From Phycisphaerales bacterium (GTDB lineage Bacteria > Planctomycetota > Phycisphaerae > Phycisphaerales > SM1A02): a stretch of DNA of 64,000 bases. The position numbers and the translations under genes were made by a program. Below the pieces are notes generated by a model, which saw only the letters and a list, made by a program, of their open reading frames with translations, was not told the origin of the DNA and made no database searches. The stretch is taken from the NCBI GenBank assembly GCA_022447205.1, contig JAKVBQ010000013.1, forward strand, positions 1 through 64,000, written 5' to 3'. Of this stretch, positions 1 to 8,600 are shown piece by piece; positions within the stretch are counted from its first letter, which is position 1; each line of letters begins with the position of its first letter.

Positions 1-344
1 ACGTTGTCCTGGTCCTCGGGGCTCCAGGGATGGTCCGCATGCCAGGCGGTCTCCGCGTCGATGAGCACCTGCACGTCCTCGATCAGCACCCTGAACTCGA
101 TGCCGCTCGCGCGCAGCGCGTCCATTCGATCCGGGGGGATTCGGAAGTCCAGTGAACCGACACCGATCGATTCGCTCCAGCAGTCCGGGGAGAGCACGAG
201 CATCGTCTGGAGCTCGCGAATCGAGTCGAGCTCCACGCGGACCACGGCATGCCCGTCGAACCGGGCGGGGCCCTCATCCTGTGCGAGTGCGGGAACCGCG
301 CAGGCGATGGTCGCGAGAAGGCAGCTGGTGAATCGGATCTTCAT
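1..344 (-). CDS. M14-type zinc carboxypeptidase, N-terminal fragment (cut by window edge)
   Basis: The reading frame starts with ATG at 344 and runs leftward off the window without a stop, giving 114 residues. Residues 1-22 form a signal peptide (MKIRFTSCLLATIACAVPAL), so the product is secreted. The following stretch (VVRVELDSIRELQTMLVL, then FRIPPDRMDALRASGIEF and VLIEDVQVLIDAE) resembles the activation propeptide of M14 metallocarboxypeptidases. The zinc-binding HxxE and catalytic glutamate would lie outside the window, so activity cannot be judged. The family assignment rests on the propeptide pattern alone. It is divergent from the DUF1592 gene at 504, with 159 bases between the start codons. 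Confidence 0.6.
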   Translation of the reverse strand, partial: MKIRFTSCLLATIACAVPALAQDEGPARFDGHAVVRVELDSIRELQTMLVLSPDCWSESIGVGSLDFRIPPDRMDALRASGIEFRVLIEDVQVLIDAETAWHADHPWSPEDQDN

Positions 345-465
345 GGCTGGTTTCCATCTTCGGTGAGGAGTGGGGGGATGGTCCTGTATCCTGATCTTCC
401 CCCCCTGATGCCGTTGCGGCAAGGTTTTTCCACGCAGCGATCTCATTTCCGCCGTGGGAATCGGA

Positions 466-494
466 TTGCCGGGGGTCGCTCCTCCCGATAGCCT
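466..494 (+). promoter_or_regulatory. Probable sigma70-type promoter of the DUF1592 gene
   Basis: TTGCCG (466-471) and TAGCCT (489-494) are separated by 17 bases. The -10 hexamer ends 9 bases before the ATG at 504, so the predicted transcript would have almost no 5' leader and no room for a Shine-Dalgarno sequence. Inference from spacing only. Confidence 0.4.
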
Positions 495-503
495 CGAAAA
501 CGC

Positions 504-2795
504 ATGCTTCAACTCGCGCTCATCCTCGCCTCCATCAGCTCGAACTCGTTCGTGCCGGCATCGCCCCTGGAGGACATCGAGGGCATTCGGCCGTTCATGG
601 AGACCTGGTGCATCGGCTGCCATGAAGGTCGGCGTTCGAAGGCGGATCTCGATCTCGTCGTGATGCTCGATCGGATCGAGGCAGGCGAACTCCCCGCGGC
701 GATCGATCGCGTCATCGATCGACTGGATGAACGGGACATGCCGCCATCCGAGGAACCGCGTCCTGGAGAGACCGAGTACGACGACGTCATCCACGCCCTC
801 GAGTCACTGCTTGCACGCCGGGCGGAACGACCGCCCGCGCGCACCACGATCCGTCGCCTCGGTCGATACGAGTATGCGAACACCATTCGTGATCTCCTCG
901 GTGTCGAACTGTCCATCGAGGATGAGCTTCCCGCCGATGAGATCGGCGACGGTTTCGACAACAGCGGTGACGTCCTCTCCGTGCCGCCGCTCCTGCTCGA
1001 GAAGTACTTCGATCTCGCCGAGATGATCGCGTCCGGTGCGATCGCGGATTCCGACCAGGTGATCTCCACCACCGAACGCTTCAGCCTCGACGACCTGGAG
1101 GCGACCAACCGTGGCGTGCTCAGGCGTTCGGTCTGGATGCTTCCCACCAGGGGTGCGGTGTTCGCGCGTCACGCCATTCCCGCGGCCGGTCCGTACCTCC
1201 TTCGTGCGCGGGTGCGTGCGCAGCAGGCAGGACCGGATCCCGTTCGGATGGGGCTGGTCGTCGATGGCGAGATCCTCGAGAGCTTCACGGTCGAGGGCGC
1301 GGTCGACGACGCGATCGAGATCGAGACCGAGGTCGACCTGGATGCGGGCGTGCGCGATGTCGGGGTGATGTTCCTCAATGACTACTGGAATCCCGAAGCG
1401 ACCGAGCCGGCCGACCGTGATCGCAACGCGTTCGTCGAATGGGTCGAGCTCGAGGGGCCGATCCGAAGCGTCTATCCCACGAAACTCCAGGCGCGGCTGC
1501 TCGACCGCCATGGTTCCCCGGACGAACCGGCCGCCCTGCGTGCGATCCTCGGCTCCCTTGCGTCACTGGCCTGGCGTCGGCCGGTCGAACCGAACGACGT
1601 CGATGCATTGCTCGCGTTGTCCGACGGGGAGGAGCCGGGATGGGATCGTGTCCGGACCGGCCTGCTCGCGATGCTCGTCCACCCGCGTTTCCTCTTCAGG
1701 ATCGAGGCGGAACCGGCGCCGGGTCTTGCCGAACGGCGACTCGATGGCTGGGAGATCGCGACGCGGTTGTCCTACTTCCTCTGGTCGACGATGCCGGATG
1801 GACGATTGCGCCGTGCCGCCGCGACCGGTCAGCTGGACACGCCCGAGGGTCGTGCGCGCGAGGTGCGTCGCATGATCAGGGATCCGAGGTCTCGGAACCT
1901 CGCGCGTCACTTCGCGACCCAGTGGTTGCAGATCCGATCCGTCAAGGATGCGATTCCCGACGATGAACTGTTCCCCGGCGTGGATGATCGACTGCTTCGC
2001 CTGATGAGCGAGGAGACCGAGCGGTTCTTCGACGAGATCCTGCGCAAGGGTCTTCCCGTCACCGACCTCATCGACGGTGACTGGAGCTGGTTGAACCAGC
2101 CGCTCGCCGCGCACTACGGGATCGAGGGGGTGCAGGGCAACCGGATGCGCAAGGTGCGCATCGCCACGGAGGGCGAGAAGGGCACCGGCCTCCTCCGACA
2201 TGGCAGCATCCTCGTCTCGACGAGCAATCCGACCCGGACCTCGCCGGTCAAGCGGGGGAAGTGGGTGCTCGAGGCACTGCTCGACGATGCGCCGCCGCCT
2301 CCGCCACCCGGCATCTCCGGACTGCCTGATGATGGTGCGGTCGTCGGTGAACTGACTCTTCGCGAGATGCTCGAGCGTCACCGAAGCGATCCCGAGTGCG
2401 CCTCCTGTCACCTGCAGATGGATGCGCTCGGTTTCGCGCTGGAACCGTTCGATGCGGTCGGTCGACCCCGGACCGAGCAGGGCGGGATGCCGATCGATGC
2501 ACTCGGCGAACTGCCCGACGGTCGTCTCGTCGACGGACCCACCGGACTGCGCGACGTCCTGCTCGATGCGATCGGGCTCGCCCGCTTCCAGCGGTCGCTT
2601 GCGATGCACCTGGCCACCTACGGCCTCGGCCGAGGTCTCGACCTCCGGGACGAGGCGATGCTCGACCGACTTGTGGGTGCACTCGAGGAAACGCCCACCC
2701 TGGAGCGTCTGATCCTCGAACTTGTCGAGACCGATGCATTTCTGCTCCGACCTGCGCCGATCGAGGTCATAATGGAGGGTGAAGGAACGCCATGA
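504..2795 (+). CDS. Secreted DUF1587/DUF1592/DUF1588/DUF1585 protein with two CxxCH motifs
   Basis: 763 residues with an N-terminal signal sequence (MLQLALILASISS). A planctomycete cytochrome-like motif CIGCH lies at residues 36-40 and a second motif, CASCH, at 632-636 inside the DUF1588 part. The order seen is the heme motif, DUF1587 (IRRLGRYEYANTIRDLLG), a carbohydrate-binding-like middle region, DUF1595/DUF1592 (RLSYFLWSTMPD), DUF1588 (NPTRTSPVKRGKWVLEALL; ALEPFDAVGR) and DUF1585 (QRSLAMHLATYGLGR). This is the usual full-length architecture of the family, whose biochemical role is not established. Covalent heme and redox function are inferred from CxxCH. Its stop overlaps the DUF1552 start by four bases (ATGA), so the two are probably translated together. 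Confidence 0.88.
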   Translation: MLQLALILASISSNSFVPASPLEDIEGIRPFMETWCIGCHEGRRSKADLDLVVMLDRIEAGELPAAIDRVIDRLDERDMPPSEEPRPGETEYDDVIHALESLLARRAERPPARTTIRRLGRYEYANTIRDLLGVELSIEDELPADEIGDGFDNSGDVLSVPPLLLEKYFDLAEMIASGAIADSDQVISTTERFSLDDLEATNRGVLRRSVWMLPTRGAVFARHAIPAAGPYLLRARVRAQQAGPDPVRMGLVVDGEILESFTVEGAVDDAIEIETEVDLDAGVRDVGVMFLNDYWNPEATEPADRDRNAFVEWVELEGPIRSVYPTKLQARLLDRHGSPDEPAALRAILGSLASLAWRRPVEPNDVDALLALSDGEEPGWDRVRTGLLAMLVHPRFLFRIEAEPAPGLAERRLDGWEIATRLSYFLWSTMPDGRLRRAAATGQLDTPEGRAREVRRMIRDPRSRNLARHFATQWLQIRSVKDAIPDDELFPGVDDRLLRLMSEETERFFDEILRKGLPVTDLIDGDWSWLNQPLAAHYGIEGVQGNRMRKVRIATEGEKGTGLLRHGSILVSTSNPTRTSPVKRGKWVLEALLDDAPPPPPPGISGLPDDGAVVGELTLREMLERHRSDPECASCHLQMDALGFALEPFDAVGRPRTEQGGMPIDALGELPDGRLVDGPTGLRDVLLDAIGLARFQRSLAMHLATYGLGRGLDLRDEAMLDRLVGALEETPTLERLILELVETDAFLLRPAPIEVIMEGEGTP

Positions 2796-4171
2796 GGTCA
2801 CCCGGTCGTCAATCCCAACCGATCAATCGACGAACGATGCTGCAGGGACTCGGCGTCGCGATGTCGCTGCCCTGGCTCGAGGCGATGATGCCGAACAGCC
2901 TGGTCCGCGCCGGTTCCATCGTCAGTGGATCCGCGCCCGTCGCCTCGCCGCTTCGCATGGCCTTCCTCTTCATCCCCAACGGCGTCGATCCCGACGGCTG
3001 GTATCCGCAGGGAGAGGGTCGTGACTACGAACTCTCGCCCGCGCTCGCCCCGCTTGCCGAACATCGGGAACACTTCAGCGTCCTGCGCGGACTCGCTCAT
3101 CGGAACGCGATGGCGCTTGGTGACGGGCCTGGTGACCACGCTCGTTCCGCAGCCTGCTTCCTCACCGGAGCGCATCCCTACAAGACCGCCGGTCGCGACA
3201 TCCGGGTCGGCACCTCCGTCGACCAGCTCGCCGCCCAGGCACTGGGTGACCGAACCCTGCTTCCCTCCCTCGAGATCGGTTGCGAGCCTGCACTGCAGTC
3301 CGGCAACTGCGACTCCGGGTATTCATGTGCGTACAGCGCGAACATGTCGTGGCGAAGCCCGACCCAGCCGAACCTGAAGGAGATCCGTCCTCGCGAGGTC
3401 TTCGAGCGACTCTTCGGGATCAATCGACCCGGCGAATCCGGAGACGAGCGTGATCGGCGTCTCGCCGCGCGGAGGTCGATCCTCGACTACGTCCGTGATG
3501 ACGCACGCCGCCTCAACGATGCGCTCGGTTCGACCGACCGGATGCGCATGGAGGAGTACACCGAAGGTGTCCGTGCCCTCGAACAGCGCATCGAGAACCT
3601 CGAACGCGCGACGCAGGACCCCGAGGAATTCGCCTCGATGAAACCGATCGAGGGCGTGCCCGCGGATTACCGCGAGCATGTCGAACTCATGAACGACATG
3701 CTGGTCCTCGCATTCCGTCTCGACCAGACCAGGATCTCGACCTTCATGCTGGCCAACGAGGGTTCCAATCGGAGCTTCCCGTTCCTCGGCGTGAAGGAAG
3801 GGCACCACCACATCTCCCATCACAAGGGCGACGAGGGCATGATCGAGGGCATCCAGGCCATCAACCATTTCCAGAGCGAGATGCTGGCGGACCTGCTCAC
3901 GAAGATGCGCGCCGTCGAGGAACCCGACGGGACGCTCCTCGACAACTCGATGATCGTCTACGGAAGCGCGATTCGCGACGGCAACCGGCACAACCATGAC
4001 GATCTTCCGGTCATCCTGGCTGGTGGTGGTGGCGGCACGCTCGATCCCGGACGTCATGCCCAGTGGTCGAAGGGGACGCCGCTTTCGAACCTCTACGTCT
4101 CGATGCTGCAGCGCATGGGGGTCGAGGTCGACGCCTTCGCCGACTCGACGGGCGCCCTCAAGGGAATCTGA
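2792..4171 (+). CDS. DUF1552 protein with Tat-type signal
   Basis: 459 residues. The N terminus INRRTMLQGLGVAMSLPWLE is a twin-arginine-like leader; an RR motif before a hydrophobic stretch fits Tat export. The rest matches the DUF1552 family: AFLFIPNGVDPDGWYPQG near the start, and the histidine-rich EGHHHISHHKGDEG and NRHNHDDLPVILAGGGGG towards the end, which could bind metal. In planctomycetes DUF1552 proteins are regularly encoded beside DUF1592-type cytochromes, as here, with an ATGA overlap. The pair probably acts together outside the cytoplasm, but no substrate is known. tatA is present in this window at 29998. Confidence 0.88.
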   Translation: MRSPGRQSQPINRRTMLQGLGVAMSLPWLEAMMPNSLVRAGSIVSGSAPVASPLRMAFLFIPNGVDPDGWYPQGEGRDYELSPALAPLAEHREHFSVLRGLAHRNAMALGDGPGDHARSAACFLTGAHPYKTAGRDIRVGTSVDQLAAQALGDRTLLPSLEIGCEPALQSGNCDSGYSCAYSANMSWRSPTQPNLKEIRPREVFERLFGINRPGESGDERDRRLAARRSILDYVRDDARRLNDALGSTDRMRMEEYTEGVRALEQRIENLERATQDPEEFASMKPIEGVPADYREHVELMNDMLVLAFRLDQTRISTFMLANEGSNRSFPFLGVKEGHHHISHHKGDEGMIEGIQAINHFQSEMLADLLTKMRAVEEPDGTLLDNSMIVYGSAIRDGNRHNHDDLPVILAGGGGGTLDPGRHAQWSKGTPLSNLYVSMLQRMGVEVDAFADSTGALKGI

Positions 4172-4176
4172 GCCCC

Positions 4177-4890
4177 ATGCAGCTTCTCGATGCCGAGCAT
4201 TCGTGTTTCACGGTGGGGGCACCGGAAGCCGGCGACATCGACGTGCACCTCTTCGATCTCGATCGGGTCGATCGTGTCGAGGCATCCGATCTCCTCGATG
4301 GCGAACAGGCGCGCTCCGAACGGTTTCACAAGCCGGAGGACGGCCGTCACTTCCTCGCGCGTCGGGTGCTGCTCAGGCAGCTCCTTGCGCAGCGGACCGG
4401 ACGTGCGCCGCATGAACTCGGTGCCACACCCGATGCCCATGGACGTCCGGTGATCGACGGCATCGAGCCGGTTCGCTTCAACAGCAGCAGGACCCGCAAC
4501 TGGTTCGCGGTCGCGATCCATGCGGGCGAACGGGGGACACCCGGCATCGACATCGAGTGCAGCCGCGAGCTTCCCGACTCCGGTGCACTCTCGCGCCGGG
4601 TCTTCTCGCCGGAGGAACGTGCTTCGCTCGGTGAGGGCGTGGATCCCGGAAGCGATCGGCTCTTTCGGGTCTGGACCCGCAAGGAGGCGGTCCTCAAGGC
4701 GGTGGGTCGCGGCCTGTCGATCGATCCGTCCCTGATCACCGTCACGCTTGCGGATGACCTGCAGGGTGATCGGGTCGATGTTCCTGATCCTGCGTCAGGC
4801 GATTCCTGGCGGGTGTGCCTCTGGGATGTCGTCGATGATCGTGCGCCTCGCGGCCTCTTTCTGGCGGCGGCGCTCGCCGCTCCGGCCTGA
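4177..4890 (+). CDS. 4'-phosphopantetheinyl transferase (Sfp-type)
   Basis: 237 residues from the ATG at 4177, five bases after the DUF1552 stop; an upstream in-frame start at 4063 would lie inside DUF1552 and is rejected. The family transfers phosphopantetheine from CoA to a serine of carrier proteins. Diagnostic motifs are GIDIE (123-127, magnesium-binding), FSPEERA (143-149) and WTRKEAVLKAVGRGL (166-180). The upstream motif, usually FSLSHS-like, reads FNSSRTRN here, so one conserved histidine is not obvious. No carrier protein, polyketide or peptide synthase is in the window. Its place inside a cytochrome/dehydrogenase operon is unusual. Confidence 0.85.
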   Translation: MQLLDAEHSCFTVGAPEAGDIDVHLFDLDRVDRVEASDLLDGEQARSERFHKPEDGRHFLARRVLLRQLLAQRTGRAPHELGATPDAHGRPVIDGIEPVRFNSSRTRNWFAVAIHAGERGTPGIDIECSRELPDSGALSRRVFSPEERASLGEGVDPGSDRLFRVWTRKEAVLKAVGRGLSIDPSLITVTLADDLQGDRVDVPDPASGDSWRVCLWDVVDDRAPRGLFLAAALAAPA

Positions 4891-4895
4891 CGCTG

Positions 4896-4901
4896 TATCC
4901 T
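4896..4901 (+). promoter_or_regulatory. -10-like hexamer before the stand-alone DUF1080 gene
   Basis: TATCCT ends 9 bases before the ATG at 4911. No convincing -35 is seen 17 bases upstream (CTCGCC). It is listed because the same placement recurs at other genes in the window. Confidence 0.3.
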
Positions 4902-4910
4902 GCATCCATC

Positions 4911-5597
4911 ATGAAGCACTACCCACGACTGGCGTTGGCCGCACTCTCGCTCGCACTGCTCGCGATGAGCGCGTCCCAGGATGGCACGAACGGCAAGGAC
5001 GACGGACCGGACTTCGGCGAGACCGTCCAGCTCTTCAACGGCAAGAACCTCGATGGCTGGACCGCCTTCTTCCGTGACGGCAGCACCGATCCCGCCAAGG
5101 CGTTCTTCGTCGAGGACGGCATCCTGAAGTGCAAGGGACAGCCGATCGGCTATCTCAAGACGAAGAAGAAGTACGACTCCTTCGAACTCATCGTCGAGTG
5201 GCGTTTCGATCCCGAGAAGGGTGCCGGCAACAGCGGCGTCCTGATGCGGATGATCGGCGAGGACAACGTGTGGCCGAACTCGATCGAGGCGCAGCTGCAT
5301 TCACGCAATGCCGGTGACATCTGGAACATCGGCGACTTCGAGATGACCACCGATGCGAAGCGCACCCAGGGGCGACGCACCATCAAGGCCGCGGACACCA
5401 ACGAGAAGCCCCTCGGCGAGTGGAACCGCTATCGCATCCTGATGGACGGCACCGACCTCGTCCTCGAGGTGAACGGTCTGGTCCAGAACGTGGCGAGTGA
5501 CTGCAAGGTGGTCGCCGGCCCGATCTGCCTGCAGTCCGAAGGTGCCTGGATCGAGTTCCGCAAGGTCGAGCTGCGCGAGATCAAGCCCGCGAAGTGA
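4911..5597 (+). CDS. Secreted DUF1080 (3-keto-disaccharide hydrolase family) protein
   Basis: 228 residues: a signal peptide (about 1-22, MKHYPRLALAALSLALLAMS) and one DUF1080 domain. Hallmarks are LFNGKNLDGWTAF, FELIVEWRFDPEKGAGNSGV, NSIEAQL, and EGAWIEFRKVEL at the end. Family members have a concanavalin-like beta-sandwich and some act on 3-keto-glycosides by hydrolysis or elimination. The substrate here is unknown. It lies between the phosphopantetheinyl transferase and the first giant dehydrogenase, whose own C-terminal DUF1080 domain is very similar to it (about 70 percent identical by eye), indicating a local duplication. Confidence 0.9.
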   Translation: MKHYPRLALAALSLALLAMSASQDGTNGKDDGPDFGETVQLFNGKNLDGWTAFFRDGSTDPAKAFFVEDGILKCKGQPIGYLKTKKKYDSFELIVEWRFDPEKGAGNSGVLMRMIGEDNVWPNSIEAQLHSRNAGDIWNIGDFEMTTDAKRTQGRRTIKAADTNEKPLGEWNRYRILMDGTDLVLEVNGLVQNVASDCKVVAGPICLQSEGAWIEFRKVELREIKPAK

Positions 5598-5636
5598 CTC
5601 GTTTCGGGATCGTTCCGTCCGACTGACGGTCCGTTG

Positions 5637-5642
5637 TACGCT
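5637..5642 (+). promoter_or_regulatory. -10-like hexamer before the first giant dehydrogenase gene
   Basis: TACGCT ends six bases before the ATG at 5649. A weak TTCCGT lies 18 bases upstream. Same short-leader placement as at 489, 9489 and 62520. Confidence 0.3.
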
Positions 5643-5648
5643 GTCTTC

Positions 5649-8600
5649 ATGAAGCACGCTGCAACCATCGTTCCGTTCATCCTGCTCTCGACACTCGGCT
5701 CTCGCGCGGAGGACGTCACCGATCGGTACGTCGTCCCGGAGGGCCTGTCCGTCGCCAAGGTGGCCGAGAGCCCCGAGGTCTACAACCCGACCGCGATCGA
5801 CATCGATCCCGAGGGCCGGATCTGGGTCTCGGAAGCGGTGAACTATCGACAGTGGAACGGACGCAACCCCGGTCGTCATCACGAGGAGGGGGACCGCATC
5901 GTCGTGCTCGAGGACCTCGACGGTGACGGTGTGCACGAGACGTCACACGTCTTCGCGCAGGACGAGGACCTCGTGGCCCCGCTGGGGATCGCGGTCCTCG
6001 GTGACGCGGTGGTGGTCTCCTGTTCGCCGCACATCCTCGTCTACCACGATGACGACGGTGACCTCAAGGCCGATCGACGCGAGACGCTCCTCACCGGGTT
6101 CGGTGGCTTCAACCACGACCATGGCGTCCACTCCGTGGTGCCCGGCCCCGACGGTCGCTGGTATCTCGCCGCCGGCAACGCCGGCCCGCACGAGGTCACC
6201 GGTTCCGACGGCAGTCGGATCAGTTCCGGTTCGATCTACAACGGTGGTGGTCCGGAACACGCCGGCAACACGCCCGGTCGGATCTCGAGTGACGGGCGCG
6301 ACTGGACGGGTGGGATCATGGTGTCGTTCCTGCCGGATGGTTCCGACCTCCGCGTTCACGCACACAACTTCCGCAACCAGTACGAGGTGGCACTCGACGC
6401 CTTCGGCAACATGTACACCGAGGACAACGACGACGACGGGAACCGTGGTTGTCGCACCACCTGGGTGATGGAAGGTGGCAACTACGGTTTCTTCTCCGCG
6501 GACGGGACGCGTTCCTGGCAGGCGGATCGACGGCCCGGACAGAACACCTGGATCGCCCACTGGCACCAGGATGATCCCGGGGTGATGCCTGCGGGCACCC
6601 AGAACGGTGCCGGGGGACCGACCGGGGTCGCGGTCTATGAAGGTTCGCGTCTCGCGCCGTGGATCGACGGGGCGGTCCTCGACTGCGATGCCGGTGCGGG
6701 TGTCGTCTACATCCATCGACCGACGATCAACGGCGCGGGCATCGACCTGCCCGCGTCGGTCCTGATCTCCGCGGATCCCGGTGAACACGGGGATCGTGCC
6801 CGTTGGTTCCGGCCGAGTGATGTCGCGGTCGGTCCGGATGGTGCGGTCTACGTCGCCGACTGGTACGACCCCGGGGTCGGCGGTCACGGTGCGGGTGATC
6901 GTGAGGCGTACGGACGCATTCTCCGGATCGATGCCGCGGATCCGGAGGCGACTGTCGAGTCACCGGCCCACCCACTGGTTTCGCCCGCACCGAGTGTCCG
7001 CTGGAACGCGATCGAGGCGATCCTCGAAGCGGGTGAGGATGCGCTTCCGGATCTCGAGGACCTCTTCTTCTCCGATGACCGGCGTGCCCGTGCACGAGCG
7101 GCATGGATGCTCGCCGGGATCAGGCCGGATGGTCGTGATCTCCTCCGCGAAAGCCTGCTCGACGAGGACCCCGGCCTGCGACTCGTCGCCTGGCGCGCTC
7201 TTCGCGAGGCGGGGGAGCCGGTCGTGCCGATGGCGCGCATGGTCGCGCGCGATCCGGATCCCGCGGTTCGCCGCGAGGTCGCGATCGCTCTTCGAGACGA
7301 GGAGTGGTCGGAGATCGACGACATCGTGATCGAACTCGCCCGGCGACTGGATGGCACCGATCGCGTCGCGGTCGAGGCGTTCGGACTCGCCTGCGACGGC
7401 AAGGAAGCGGAGGCGTACTCGACGCTCGCCCAGGAATTCGGCGGGCTGCCCGCGAACTGGGACGACCGGTTCGAGGCGATCGCCTGGCGACTGCACCCGG
7501 ATGGTGCGGTCGACGGGCTTGCCGGTCGTGCGATGGACCGACTGCTCGGCCGTGCCGAACGTCGGCGTGCCGTCGATGCGCTTGCGTTCATCCCCACCGA
7601 GGACGCGGCGAAGGCGATGGTCGAGATCGCTCGACGCGGTCCCGATGACGTTCGTGGCCTCGCGTCATGGTGGGTCGACATGCGGAGTGGGAACGACTGG
7701 TCCGACCACGAACTCCCCGGCGGATTCGGTGAAGGCGATCTCGAGGGGGCGACCCGTGCGTGGTCGAGCGGGGTGGTGGTCGAGGGACTGCATCCCTTCG
7801 AGATCGACGTCTCCGATGCCGCACAGGTCGTCTTCATCGTCGATCCGGCGGGAGGCGACAGCTACGACTGGGCGGACTGGCTCGATGTCGTCTTCATCGA
7901 CGAGTCGGGCGGGACCCGGGCGTTCGCCGAGATGGACTGGATGCGCGAGCAGACCGGATGGGGTTCCCTCAATCGTGATCGCAATGCCGGAGGTGCGCCC
8001 CTGCGTGCCGGGGGACGGGACTTCGCCGAGGGGGTCGGGGTGCATGCGCCCTCCGCGATCATGGTGGGCGTCCCGGACGGTGCGGTTCGCCTCGCGGGGT
8101 TCGGTGGTGTCGACGAGGGTGGGACCGGACAGGCGGGCAGTTCGACCAGGCTGGAGTTCCAGGTCTGGACGAAGCCGCACCGCACCTCGATCGACTACGG
8201 ACCGATCAAGGAACGGATCACCGACGACTCGCTCGATGCGGGCACGCGGACCGCGGCGGTGCGTGAACTCGCGCGAGACGGCAACGGTGGCTTCGTGCTC
8301 CTTGCGATGAAGCGGGAGGGCGCGTTGCCGGAGGTGGTCGAACCGATCACCGCGGAGGTGCTGCGTGCCCATCCCGACATCACGGTGCGTGCCGCCGCGC
8401 TCGAAGCGTGGCCGCCGGTCGCCGAGGGCGTCACGCTGCCATCGGTCGAGGAACTGATCGCGATGGTCGATGCCACCGACGATCAGGGGGTTGCCGCCGG
8501 GCGCACGGTCTACGAGACCGTCGGACTCTGTGCGAACTGTCATGCGTTCCGTGGTGCGGGTGGTGCGATCGGTCCCGACCTCTCGATGATCGCACGCAAG

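Noticed and set aside
1563-2801. 412-residue open frame on the minus strand
   Set aside because: Antisense to the DUF1592 gene; no recognisable motif. Long antisense frames are common throughout this GC-rich window.
4063-4176. Longer N terminus for the phosphopantetheinyl transferase
   Set aside because: It would overlap the conserved end of the DUF1552 gene; ATG 4177, five bases after that stop, gives the normal family length.
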